The translations under genes and the position numbers were made by a program. A stretch of 64,000 bases of DNA. Source: JAVBRU01 sp031547595. GTDB lineage: Bacteria; Bacillota; Clostridia; Christensenellales; Aristaeellaceae. The stretch covers positions 1 to 64,000 of the forward strand of contig JAVBRU010000017.1 of assembly GCA_031547595.1 (NCBI GenBank), written 5' to 3'. The notes under the pieces were generated by a model. The model saw only the letters and a list, made by a program, of their open reading frames with translations, searched no databases and had not been told where the DNA came from. Numbering within the stretch: position 1 is the stretch's first letter; each line of letters starts with the position of its first letter. Below, piece after piece: positions 31,706 to 40,339 of the stretch.

Positions 31706-33668
31706 TATGAAGAAAGTGTTCAAACGCTCTGTGAGCGTGCTGGCCGCGCTGACCCTCCTGTTCTCCCTGCTGCCCGTCTGCTTTGCCCATGCGGAGGGCG
31801 CGGAGCAAAAGGAACTGGCCGCAACTGTGAAGAACATCATCACGGTGGACGGCCTTGAGTTCAAGGATTTGAACGGCAATGGCGAACTTGACCCTTATGA
31901 GGATTGGCGTCTGGATGCTGAAACCCGCGCGGCCAACCTGATTTCGCTGATGACCCCGCGCGAGAAGATTGCCCAGATGCAGCACCCCACCTTCGTGCCC
32001 AAGGCCGATGGCACGGTGCCCAGCTATCTCAAAAAATGGACAGAAACCGAAAGCATCGGCTTTGTGCTGGTGCGCGAGCTTCCCTCTGTGGAGGATGCTG
32101 CCAAGACGATGAACCAGATACAGGAATGGTGCGAAAACTCCCGCCTGGGCATCCCGGTGGTGGTGAGCATGGATTCCGTGCACGGTGCGAGCTACGTGAC
32201 TGGCGCAACAGTCACGCCCCATAACCTTGGCCTGGCTGCCACCCGTAATACGGAGCTTGTATCCAAGCTCGCCGATATTGCCCGTCAGGAGCATATTGCC
32301 ATCGGTGCGCGCATGACGCTGTCGCCGGAGGCAGACATTGCTTCCGAACCCCGCTGGGGCCGTGTGATGGAAACCTTTGGCGAAGACCCGGATCTGGTCA
32401 CAGAGATGGTCACCGCCCAAATCATCGGTTTCCAGTACGGCAAGGATGGCCTGAATGAAAATTCCATCATTGCCTGCATCAAGCATTTCCCCGGCGCGGG
32501 CCCGCAGATGGACGGCGTTGATATGGCTCCCATTATTTCCACCGAAGAATCCTTGGAAGAGCACCTCAAGCCCTACCGCGCGGCCATTGAAGTGAAGGTC
32601 GCGTCTGTTATGCCTTACTACAGCATTCCGATCAATCTGGATACCGTGGCGGCGCTGGGCAGCAAGGTCACCTTGCAAGACCTGCTTCGCGATACCCTTG
32701 GCTTTGAGGGCATCATCCAGACCGACTGGGGCATGATCTGGGGCATCCAGACGAGTGCATCCCTGTGGGGCGATGAAGTCAGCGAAGAAGACGCCATCCT
32801 GATTGGCGTGATGGAAGGCCAGGTGGACGGCATCGGCGGCGAATCCATCCGTCTGATTGACACCATGGAAAAGCTTTACGGAAATGGCGATATCACCGAT
32901 GAGGTGCTGGATGCCGCCTGCATGCGCATCCTGAAGGCAAAGTTTGAACTTGGCGTTTTCGAAAACCCCTATGTGGATGTGGAGTATGCCGTATCCTATG
33001 TAGGCAATGCCGATAATCAGGCGCTCAGCCTGCAGGCTGCCGAAGAATCCATGACGCTGGTAAAGAACAATGGCATCCTGCCGCTGGAAGCCGGCAAAAA
33101 GGTGCTGGTGGCCGGGCTTCGCGCGGGCGATATGGATAGCCTGTGCGGCGGCTGGAGCAGCGCACAAAACGGCCTGACCATTGCCGATGCCATTGCCGCT
33201 TATGCAGGTGAGGGTGCGGAAGTGATCTATGAAGCCGAGGATGTGGAGAAGATTGCTACGCTGGCCAAGGAATGTGATGTGGTCATCGTAGCGGTGGGCG
33301 AGCCCAGCTATATGCATAGCGGCCCTTGGGGCGTGGACGGCTTGGAGCTGACCGCCTCTCAGCAGGAAATCCTGGAGGCTGTGAAGGAAACAGGCACCCC
33401 CATTGTGACGGTTGTGTTGCTTGGACGCCCCTACATCCTCACCTGGTGCGACGAAAATGTGGATGCTATTCTGATTGCGTATTATCCCGGCTCTCAGGGC
33501 GGCATTGCGATTGCCGAAACGATCTTTGGCATGAACAACCCCGGCGGCAAGCTACCTGTGCAAATGCCGCGCAGCCTGCAGCAGGTATTTGATCAGGAAA
33601 GCGACATCTCCTTTGATATCGAAGACCCGCTCTACGATTATGGATTTGGTTTAAGCTACGGCGAATAA
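31695..33668 (+). CDS. Secreted GH3 beta-glycosidase-like enzyme (GH3a)
   Basis: This ~657-aa protein has a signal peptide (MKKVFKRSVSVLAALTLLFS, cleaved near AHAEG). An EF-hand-like motif FKDLNGNGELDPYEDWR (~50-66) opens the mature part. The GH3 N domain has GIPVVVSMDSVHG, ACIKHFPGAGPQMDGVD and the nucleophile region GIIQTDWGMIW. The C domain has VAVGEPSYMHSGPWGVDGLEL, where the usual acid/base Glu position appears to be Ser. The TTG at 31695 has AAAGGAG 9 nt upstream and overlaps the previous stop; the ATG at 31707 is an alternative. It is a retaining exo-glycosidase by family; substrate unknown. Confidence 0.85.
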   Translation: MLTNMKKVFKRSVSVLAALTLLFSLLPVCFAHAEGAEQKELAATVKNIITVDGLEFKDLNGNGELDPYEDWRLDAETRAANLISLMTPREKIAQMQHPTFVPKADGTVPSYLKKWTETESIGFVLVRELPSVEDAAKTMNQIQEWCENSRLGIPVVVSMDSVHGASYVTGATVTPHNLGLAATRNTELVSKLADIARQEHIAIGARMTLSPEADIASEPRWGRVMETFGEDPDLVTEMVTAQIIGFQYGKDGLNENSIIACIKHFPGAGPQMDGVDMAPIISTEESLEEHLKPYRAAIEVKVASVMPYYSIPINLDTVAALGSKVTLQDLLRDTLGFEGIIQTDWGMIWGIQTSASLWGDEVSEEDAILIGVMEGQVDGIGGESIRLIDTMEKLYGNGDITDEVLDAACMRILKAKFELGVFENPYVDVEYAVSYVGNADNQALSLQAAEESMTLVKNNGILPLEAGKKVLVAGLRAGDMDSLCGGWSSAQNGLTIADAIAAYAGEGAEVIYEAEDVEKIATLAKECDVVIVAVGEPSYMHSGPWGVDGLELTASQQEILEAVKETGTPIVTVVLLGRPYILTWCDENVDAILIAYYPGSQGGIAIAETIFGMNNPGGKLPVQMPRSLQQVFDQESDISFDIEDPLYDYGFGLSYGE

Positions 33669-33679
33669 TCAGGAACATT

Positions 33680-33706
33680 GTGGGCGGCAAGACAATTGCC
33701 GCCCAC
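33680..33706 (+). other. Intercistronic hairpin after GH3a
   Basis: A perfect 11-bp stem (GTGGGCGGCAA with TTGCCGCCCAC) and 5-nt loop occur with no T-tract. It lies between the secreted-protein genes and the permease genes, where such stems often stabilise the upstream mRNA so secreted components are made in excess. Confidence 0.6.
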
Positions 33707-33731
33707 ACCTGATAACAGGGGAGAAACGTGT

Positions 33732-34604
33732 ATGGTCAAATTCTTCAAACGGCATCCCATGATGCCGCTGCTCATCCCGGCGGCGCTGCTGATATACTTT
33801 GTATATGTAGGCCTGGGCTGGAACATCTGGGTGTCGCTGTCTGACTGGAAGGCGGGAAACCTTGAGGCCACCTACGGGTTTGGCGGCTTTGGCTGGTATA
33901 TCAAGATGTTCAAGGACGATACCTTCTGGCTGTCACTGAAGAACACGTTGCTGCTGTTCTCTATCATTCCCATTTGTTTGGTGATCGGCCTTGGGCTGGC
34001 GCTATTGATGGATCAGGGGCTCAAGGGCTCCGCAGTGTTCCGCAACCTGATCCTTCTGCCCTTCGCGCTGTCCTATGTGGTGACGGGCACGGTATGGGCG
34101 TGGATGTATAACCCCTCCAACGGTATCATCAACTCGCTGTTGCGACTGATGCATTTGAACAGCTGGGTGGGCACCTGGCACACCAGCCAGGCTACGGTCA
34201 TGACATCGATTATCATAGCACTGGTGTGGCAATTCTCAGGATATGTGGCGCTGATATTCTATGCGGGCATCAAATCTGTGCCGCAAAACGTAATCAATGC
34301 TGCCAAGCTGGATGGTGCGTATTCGCCCCGTATCTACCTGAAATTGGTACTGCCTCAGCTGAAGGGTGCTTTGTCTTCCTCTATCACGGTGATTGCCATG
34401 TTCGCGCTGCGCTCATTTGACTTTATATGGCAGTTGACGGGCGGCGGCCCCGGCTTTTCATCGCACACATTGCCTGTGATGATGTACCGCGAGACCTTTG
34501 AAAAAAACAATTTCGCTTATGGCGCGGCCATCAGCAGCTTCTTGCTGGTGCTGGTGCTGGTGCTGATTCTGCCCTTCACCTATAAAAGCAATAAAAGGAA
34601 GTGA
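33732..34604 (+). CDS. CUT1 ABC sugar permease, MalF/UgpA-like
   Basis: This 290-aa inner-membrane permease has six membrane segments (LLIPAALLIYFVYVGLGW, TLLLFSIIPICLVIGLGLAL, NLILLPFALSYVVTGTVW and others). The EAA loop reads VPQNVINAAKLDGAYSPRIYLKLVLPQLK. The C-terminal half has FDFIWQLTGGGPGFSSHTLPVMMYRETF, typical of this subunit. The start at 33732 has AGGGGAG upstream. It pairs with the next permease. Confidence 0.92.
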   Translation: MVKFFKRHPMMPLLIPAALLIYFVYVGLGWNIWVSLSDWKAGNLEATYGFGGFGWYIKMFKDDTFWLSLKNTLLLFSIIPICLVIGLGLALLMDQGLKGSAVFRNLILLPFALSYVVTGTVWAWMYNPSNGIINSLLRLMHLNSWVGTWHTSQATVMTSIIIALVWQFSGYVALIFYAGIKSVPQNVINAAKLDGAYSPRIYLKLVLPQLKGALSSSITVIAMFALRSFDFIWQLTGGGPGFSSHTLPVMMYRETFEKNNFAYGAAISSFLLVLVLVLILPFTYKSNKRK

Positions 34605-34609
34605 AGCAT

Positions 34610-35491
34610 ATGCAAGCTGCTGCAAAAACAAAGGCCGCGCGCGTCAAGCCGGTCAAAGAAAAGATCCCCACGCGCATGCGTGTGCTGCGTGTTGTCTTTT
34701 ATCTGAGCATGCTGATCTTTGTGCTGTTGTATCTCTTGCCCTTCTGGGGCGCGATCACTACATCGCTCAAAACCTCCGAGGAAGTACTGACCACCAATCC
34801 CTTGGCGCTGCCGGACGAAATCACATTCGATGCCTATGCCAACGCGTTTGACGAGCTGAAGGAATCGCTGGTCACCAGCTTGATTATTACCATTGGCGGC
34901 GCGGTCGGCTCGGTCTTCCTGGGCTCTGTATGCGCCTATGGGCTCAGCAAGTTTCGCTTTAAATTCGATAACCTGTTCTTCTTCATTTTGTCAGCAGCCA
35001 TATATCTGCCGTATCAGGCGATCCTGGTGCCGCTGCTCAAAACCATTAACAGCCTGGGGCTATACGACTCGCACTGGGGCCTCATCCTCATCCATACCAT
35101 CTATGGCATGCCCATGTGCGCGTCGATGTTCCGTGGTTTCTACTCGGACGTGCCCGATTGCCTGGTGCGTCAGGCCATGATCGACGGCAACGGCCCGTGG
35201 CAGATTTACCGCAAGATCATCATCCCCAACACCACCATTGCCACCGTCACAGTGCTGGTGTTCCAGTGCACTTCCATTTGGAATGAGATGCTCTTTGCCC
35301 TCACGATGGGCGGGTTCGACTGTATGCCAGCCACCATCGCGCTCAATCAGCTGGTGGGCACGCTGTCTGCTGATTTTAATATTCAGATGGCAGGCTCTAT
35401 CTGGTTGACATTACCCGTGTTGGTGTTGTATATGTTTATGGGAAAATACTTGATTCGTGGCTATATGGCTGGCGCCGTCACGGCGTCGTAA
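34610..35491 (+). CDS. CUT1 ABC sugar permease, MalG/UgpE-like
   Basis: This ~293-aa permease has six membrane segments starting VVFYLSMLIFVLLYLLPFWGAITTSLKT. The EAA loop region reads VPDCLVRQAMIDGNGPWQIYRKIIIPNT, and the C-terminal tail is KYLIRGYMAGAV. I chose the ATG at 34610, since AAAAGGA lies 11 nt upstream; a GTG at 34601 is too close to it. It is the last membrane component before the second GH3 gene. Confidence 0.92.
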   Translation: MQAAAKTKAARVKPVKEKIPTRMRVLRVVFYLSMLIFVLLYLLPFWGAITTSLKTSEEVLTTNPLALPDEITFDAYANAFDELKESLVTSLIITIGGAVGSVFLGSVCAYGLSKFRFKFDNLFFFILSAAIYLPYQAILVPLLKTINSLGLYDSHWGLILIHTIYGMPMCASMFRGFYSDVPDCLVRQAMIDGNGPWQIYRKIIIPNTTIATVTVLVFQCTSIWNEMLFALTMGGFDCMPATIALNQLVGTLSADFNIQMAGSIWLTLPVLVLYMFMGKYLIRGYMAGAVTAS

Positions 35492-35505
35492 GCGGAGGAG
35501 GAAAA

Positions 35506-37389
35506 ATGATGAAAAAGTACGTAAAACGCCTCTTGTCCCTGGCGCTGTGCGCTGTACTGGCCTTGCCGGGCTTTGCATCCGCTGCCGAAGCGCCCATCCA
35601 GCCCGAGCTTGTGGCCACCTCCGTGGAAATTCTGACGGTAGATGGCTATCAGTTTAAGGATTTGAACAAAAATGGGGAGCTGGACAAATATGAGGATTGG
35701 CGCTTGCCCGCTGCTGAGCGCGCGGACGATCTGCTTTCGCAGATGACTGATTCCGAAAAAGCGGGGCAGATGATCCACCTCACGATGCTAACACTCAAAG
35801 AAAACTGGTTCAATGAGTTTGACATTGGCTTTGCACTGGTATATACTTATTTATCAGAGGGCACCCAAAGTGCCGTGGAAAAAACCAACCGTGTGCAGGA
35901 GCTTTGCGAGGAATCGCGCCTGGGTGTCCCGGCGGTGCTGAGCATGGACTCCGTGATTGGTGCCAGCTGGGTGGACGGTGCCACCGTTTTGCCCGACCAG
36001 ATCACCCTGGCAGCCACCGGGGACGTAGAGCTGGTTCGCCAGCTGGCCGAAATCCAGCGCGAAGAAATGAAAGCAATGGGCGTGCGCATGAGCTTGTCGC
36101 CCGTTGCCGATATCGCGACCGACCCACGCTGGGGCCGCGTGCAGGAATGCTTTGGCGAGGATGCGGAGCTGGCCGCGCAGATGGTGGTGGCCGCGATTGA
36201 AGGCCTGCAGGCCGGTAATTCCCTCACCAGCGCGTCCGTGATGGCGTGCGTGAAGCACGTCCCCGGCTCTGGCCCCCAGACGGCGGGCGTAGACGGCACG
36301 CCGCTGGTGTTTAATGATGATTCCTTCCAGATGCATCTGGATGTGTTCAAGGCCGCGATTGCCGCAGGTGCCGCGTCCATCATGCCCTATGGCTATAGCA
36401 CGGTGCCATACCTGGGCGGCGATGCCGTGGCCAACTATGCGCATGAATCCAGCATGGTGATGACGGACCTACTGCGCAACGAGCTTGGCTATGAGGGCAT
36501 TATCCAGACGGATTGGGGCCTCAACCACACCTTCGCTGCGCTGGCGGGGGCGGATGCACTGGGCGGGGCGGGCCAGCGTGAAATCAAAAAGCTGGTGGAA
36601 AACCTGACTACCGAGCAGCTGGATGAGCGTGTACGCCGTTTGCTGATCGCTAAGTTTGAGATGGGCCTGTTCGAAAATCCCTACTCCGATTTGGACGAAG
36701 CGCTGGCCATCGTGGGCACTGAAGAAAGCTATAATGCTGTAAAAAATGCCGCAGCCAAGGCCATGACGCTGGTCAAGTATGAAAATGTCACTGCACTGAA
36801 TGGGCAAAAGCTGATCGTTGCAGGCTCGCTGGCAGAGGACGCGCTGGCGCTGAACAGCGGCTGGAAGACGCCGGATTATCAGGGGCAAAATATCCTGACC
36901 GCGCTTCAGAAAAAAGCCGGTATCGTAAATGTGACCTATATTGGCGACGACATCAGCAAGATTGCCACATCGTATCCTGCGGGCACCACCGCGATAGTAA
37001 TCGTGGGCGAAGCCAGCGGCACACACGATCCCAGCTGGGGTACGGGCACCCTGGAGTTCCCCGAGGTTCAGACAGAAATGGTCAAGGCACTGAAGGAAGC
37101 CGGGGTGACGGTGGTGTCGGTGGTGCTGATGAACCGCGCCTATGTGCTCACCCCCATTGTGGCTAACAGCAACGCCGTGCTCCTAGCCTACCGTCCGGGC
37201 ATCACCGCCGGTGCGGATGCCGTGGCCGAAACCCTGTTTGGTGAAACCCCCATTACGGGCAAGACGCCCTTCCAGATTCCCGCATCCATGAGTCAAGTGT
37301 TCATGCAGCGCGAAGACCTGGCCAAGGATATCGTTGATCCGCTGTTTGATTACGGCTTTGGCATTGAGTTGGCCGCGTTTGGAAAGTAA
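35506..37389 (+). CDS. Secreted GH3 beta-glycosidase-like enzyme (GH3b)
   Basis: This 627-aa paralogue of GH3a has a signal peptide (MMKKYVKRLLSLALCAVLAL, cleaved near ASAAE) and the EF-hand-like FKDLNKNGELDKYEDWR (~50). GH3 motifs are GVPAVLSMDSVIGASW, ACVKHVPGSGPQTAGVDG and GIIQTDWGLNHTF with the candidate nucleophile Asp. In the C domain VIVGEASGTHDPSWGTGTLEF replaces the typical acid/base segment, and the Glu position reads Asp by my alignment. It lies 15 nt after the permease (RBS GGAGGAGG). It shares lineage with GH3a but may split the substrate range or linkage. Confidence 0.86.
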   Translation: MMKKYVKRLLSLALCAVLALPGFASAAEAPIQPELVATSVEILTVDGYQFKDLNKNGELDKYEDWRLPAAERADDLLSQMTDSEKAGQMIHLTMLTLKENWFNEFDIGFALVYTYLSEGTQSAVEKTNRVQELCEESRLGVPAVLSMDSVIGASWVDGATVLPDQITLAATGDVELVRQLAEIQREEMKAMGVRMSLSPVADIATDPRWGRVQECFGEDAELAAQMVVAAIEGLQAGNSLTSASVMACVKHVPGSGPQTAGVDGTPLVFNDDSFQMHLDVFKAAIAAGAASIMPYGYSTVPYLGGDAVANYAHESSMVMTDLLRNELGYEGIIQTDWGLNHTFAALAGADALGGAGQREIKKLVENLTTEQLDERVRRLLIAKFEMGLFENPYSDLDEALAIVGTEESYNAVKNAAAKAMTLVKYENVTALNGQKLIVAGSLAEDALALNSGWKTPDYQGQNILTALQKKAGIVNVTYIGDDISKIATSYPAGTTAIVIVGEASGTHDPSWGTGTLEFPEVQTEMVKALKEAGVTVVSVVLMNRAYVLTPIVANSNAVLLAYRPGITAGADAVAETLFGETPITGKTPFQIPASMSQVFMQREDLAKDIVDPLFDYGFGIELAAFGK

Positions 37390-37427
37390 GCTACATTATT
37401 GGCGCTGCGCCGGAGGAAGGGGATTTT

Positions 37428-38540
37428 ATGGCTTCCATACAGATTAAAGATATGAGCGTATCCTATAACAAAGGCAAAACCTTTGTGCTGGAGAATTTGA
37501 GCCTGGACGTGAAGGACGGCGAGTTTTGTGTGTTCCTGGGGCCGTCTGGCTGTGGCAAGTCCACCGCTATGCACTGCATTGCAGGGCTTTTGCACCCTGA
37601 TCAGGGAGAGGTATACATTAACGAGAAATTGGTCACCGCGCCGGGCAAGGGCGAGTTTGTGCCCCCGCAGGAGCGTAACATCGCCATGGTGTTCCAGGAA
37701 TACGCGCTGTATCCCAACATGACCGTTCGAAAGAACATGAGCTTTGCGCTGGAGACCAACAAAGCGCCCAAAGATGAGATTGCAAGGCGCGTGGACAAAA
37801 TGGCCAAGATGCTGAGCATTGAGCATCTGCTCGACCGCAAGCCTGCCGAACTTTCCGGCGGCCAGCGCCAGCGTGTGGCCCTGGGGCGCGCACTGGTTCG
37901 TGATCCGAACGTGTTTCTGTTGGATGAGCCGCTGGGCAACCTGGACGCAAAACTGCGCGAGCAGGTGCGCTATGAGCTGAAAAAGATTCAGGCGCAGCTG
38001 GGCGTGACCACGGTCTATGTCACCCACGACCAGACCGAGGCCATGACGATGGCCGACCACATCATCCTGATGAAGGAAGGGCATATCATGCAGCAGGGCA
38101 CGCCAAACGAGCTGTATGACCACCCCAACTGCCTGTTTGTGGCAGGGTTCCTGGGTACGCCGCAGATCAACACCTTTGATTGCCAGATCAAAAAGAGCGG
38201 CGAAGCGCTGATGTTTGTCACCGAGCACTTCCAGCTGCCCGTGCCGCAGGAGCTGCTCGCTACCGTGAAGCCATATGCCGGGCAAGAGATCATCCTGGGC
38301 ATTCGCCCGTCCGATCTCATGCTGGCAGAAGGAAACGAACCCTATGCTATCGTTGGTACGGTAGACGGCGTGGAGCCGCTGGGCGATGCGTACCTGGTGT
38401 ATCTGAAGGTAGGAGACAAGGTGATCGTGTATAAATATGCTGGCGAGAGGGGCTCCTTCAGCGGGCAGCTTCGTCTTCGTCCCAATCCGGCCAAGCTGCA
38501 TCTGTTTAACAAAGAATCCGGAGAGCGGATCAACGAATAA
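37428..38540 (+). CDS. MsmX/UgpC-type sugar-import ATPase
   Basis: This 370-aa ATPase energises CUT1 importers. Walker A is GPSGCGKST (~39), the Q-loop VFQEYALYPNMTV, signature LSGGQRQRVALGRALVR (~143), Walker B VFLLDEPLGNLD, switch YVTHDQTEAMT. The C-terminal regulatory/TOBE domain (from ~240) has LGIRPSDLML. It closes the GH3/importer operon and is the only sugar-import ATPase gene in the window. The importers at 19-23 kb and 55-60 kb lack their own, so it or a gene elsewhere may serve all three, as MsmX does in Bacillus. Confidence 0.93.
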   Translation: MASIQIKDMSVSYNKGKTFVLENLSLDVKDGEFCVFLGPSGCGKSTAMHCIAGLLHPDQGEVYINEKLVTAPGKGEFVPPQERNIAMVFQEYALYPNMTVRKNMSFALETNKAPKDEIARRVDKMAKMLSIEHLLDRKPAELSGGQRQRVALGRALVRDPNVFLLDEPLGNLDAKLREQVRYELKKIQAQLGVTTVYVTHDQTEAMTMADHIILMKEGHIMQQGTPNELYDHPNCLFVAGFLGTPQINTFDCQIKKSGEALMFVTEHFQLPVPQELLATVKPYAGQEIILGIRPSDLMLAEGNEPYAIVGTVDGVEPLGDAYLVYLKVGDKVIVYKYAGERGSFSGQLRLRPNPAKLHLFNKESGERINE

Positions 38541-38559
38541 TATATCAGTTTTAAGCGAT

Positions 38560-38588
38560 CATGTCCCGCCTAATCAAGACGGGACATG
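38560..38588 (+). other. Hairpin between the ATPase and carrier-protein genes
   Basis: A 9-bp stem (CATGTCCCG with CGGGACATG) and 11-nt loop lack a T-tract. It is probably a partial terminator or mRNA-stability element. No new promoter was recognised before the carrier gene, so some read-through from the GH3 operon is likely. Confidence 0.5.
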
Positions 38589-38618
38589 GTCGTATCAAAC
38601 TATAAAGGAATGATCGGT

Positions 38619-38858
38619 ATGGATGAAATGCAGCGGCTACTGGAAGTGCTTCACGATGCCAACGAGGATATTGATTTTGCCAACGAGCAGCATCTGGTGG
38701 ATGATGGCGTGATCGATTCTTTCGATATCATTGCCATGATTGGTGCGCTGGATGAAGCGTACGGTATCCATATCGTAGCCTCTGATATCGAGCCGGAGAA
38801 TTTCAACAGCGCAAAGGAAATCTTGGCCACGGTGCGCCGTTATCAGGAGAGAAAATGA
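38619..38858 (+). CDS. DltC-like acyl carrier protein
   Basis: This 79-aa acidic carrier protein has the phosphopantetheine attachment Ser probably in LVDDGVIDSFDIIAMIGALDE (the DSFD motif, ~residue 34). The helices on either side match DltC and peptidyl/acyl carrier proteins. The start at 38619 has AAAGGA upstream; the frame extends to 38586 without an RBS. Its stop overlaps the first adenylation gene (ATGA). It is the only carrier gene in the cluster, so it presumably receives substrates from both adenylation enzymes and hands them to the MBOAT route. Confidence 0.86.
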   Translation: MDEMQRLLEVLHDANEDIDFANEQHLVDDGVIDSFDIIAMIGALDEAYGIHIVASDIEPENFNSAKEILATVRRYQERK

Positions 38859-40339
38859 TCCGAAATGTTCTGTCCTATTTAGAAAATGCGGCGGCAACGA
38901 GGCCAGATGCTTTGGCCTTTGAGGATGAAAGCGGGGGAATGACCTACCGCGAATTACATGTGCGCGCCCGGCAGATAGGCACCTGCCTGCTTCGCTCACT
39001 GCCACAGCAAGCACCGGTACTGATCTATATGGACAAAAGCCCCCTGTGCATTGCCGCAATGCTTGGCGCAGTATATGCGGGCTGCTTTTATACACCTATA
39101 GACCCGGCCATGCCGCCCCAGCGGATGCAGCTGATTGCTTCCGTATTGAAGCCGCGCTGTATCCTGTATGAGGCGGCATTTGCAGGCCCGGTGCAGGCGC
39201 TTTGGCCGGATGCACTCAAGCTGGATGTGGGTGAAATCAGCGAAGAAATCGATACGAATGCGCTGAATGACAGGCAAAAAAGGACTATTGATACTGATCT
39301 ATTGTACGTGCTGTTCACCAGCGGCTCCACAGGCGTGCCCAAGGGCGTGTCTATCTGTCACCGCTCGGTGGTTGATTTTGTGGAGTGGGCGTGCGAAACG
39401 CTGCCTCTTGATCAGGACTGCAGGTTTGGCAATCAAGCGCCGCTATACTTTGACAATTCAGTATTGGATATCTACTGCTCTCTTCGTCTTGGTGGATGTG
39501 TGCACTTTATCCCGCGCCGCTGTTTTCTGTTTCCCGCCAAACTGCCGGAATACCTGAACGCCCATCGGATCAGCACCATCTTCTGGGTGCCCTCTGTGCT
39601 CACAGCGGTCAAGAACACCGGCGCTTTGGAAAAGTGCGTACCGAATCTTCGGCATGTGTTCTTCTGCGGCGAAGTGATGCCCTGCAGCACGCTGAATGTG
39701 TGGCGAAAGGCGCTGCCGGGCGCAGCCTTCGTCAACATGTATGGCCCAACAGAAATCACAGATGTGTGCACGTATTATGTGATCGACCGCGATTTTGCGG
39801 ATGAGGAAGCGCTGCCCATTGGATTTCCCTGCCAAAACACGCGGATACTGCTGCTGGACGGGGAAATCTGCGTGGGCGGCACCTGCCTGTCGCCGGGGTA
39901 TTACGATGCGCCGGAACGCACGCGGGAAGTGTTTGTTCAAAATCCGCTGCGCAAAGAGGTTGCAGAAATCATCTATAAGACCGGGGATCTGGGCAAATAC
40001 AACGAGCGTGGGGAATTGATGTTCCTGGGGCGTAAGGATTCTCAGATCAAGCGCCATGGCTACCGCATAGAGCTGGGCGAGGTGGAATGTGCGCTGAACG
40101 CTGTGCCTGGTGTGCAAAAGGGCTGTTGCCTGTATGTTGCCGTGCGGGAGCAGATTGTTTGCTTTTTTGTGGGAGCATCGACCGAAAAGGAAATCAAACG
40201 TACACTGAAGGAAATGTTGCCCAAATACATGCTGCCCGATATGCTTTGCCAGCGGGAGTTTTTGCCCGAAACCGGCAATGGCAAGATGGATCGGGTGCGC
40301 ATCCGGGAGGAGTGGGAAAGTGAGCATCCTATCCTTTGA
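38855..40339 (+). CDS. DltA-like adenylation enzyme, first copy
   Basis: This 494-aa stand-alone adenylation enzyme activates an acyl substrate with ATP and loads it on the carrier protein. Motifs are A3 YVLFTSGSTGVPKGVS (~151), A5 NMYGPTEIT, A7 YKTGDLGKYN, A8 GRKDSQIKRHGYRIELGEVE and A10 ETGNGKMDRVRI. The substrate pocket begins GNQAPLYFDNSVLDIY: the Asp (~199) matches the residue that binds the alpha-amino group, so it probably uses an amino acid, D-alanine being the default guess. It overlaps the carrier gene and the MBOAT gene. Confidence 0.88.
   Translation: MIRNVLSYLENAAATRPDALAFEDESGGMTYRELHVRARQIGTCLLRSLPQQAPVLIYMDKSPLCIAAMLGAVYAGCFYTPIDPAMPPQRMQLIASVLKPRCILYEAAFAGPVQALWPDALKLDVGEISEEIDTNALNDRQKRTIDTDLLYVLFTSGSTGVPKGVSICHRSVVDFVEWACETLPLDQDCRFGNQAPLYFDNSVLDIYCSLRLGGCVHFIPRRCFLFPAKLPEYLNAHRISTIFWVPSVLTAVKNTGALEKCVPNLRHVFFCGEVMPCSTLNVWRKALPGAAFVNMYGPTEITDVCTYYVIDRDFADEEALPIGFPCQNTRILLLDGEICVGGTCLSPGYYDAPERTREVFVQNPLRKEVAEIIYKTGDLGKYNERGELMFLGRKDSQIKRHGYRIELGEVECALNAVPGVQKGCCLYVAVREQIVCFFVGASTEKEIKRTLKEMLPKYMLPDMLCQREFLPETGNGKMDRVRIREEWESEHPIL

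Noticed and set aside
31662..33317. 551-codon minus-strand open frame opposite GH3a
   Set aside because: It is antisense to a clear GH3 gene, shows no family motif or ribosome site, and its composition follows the complementary codons.
38560..38588. Full terminator ending the GH3/importer operon
   Set aside because: The stem is good but no T-tract follows, and no promoter was seen before the carrier-protein gene, so I call it only a hairpin.
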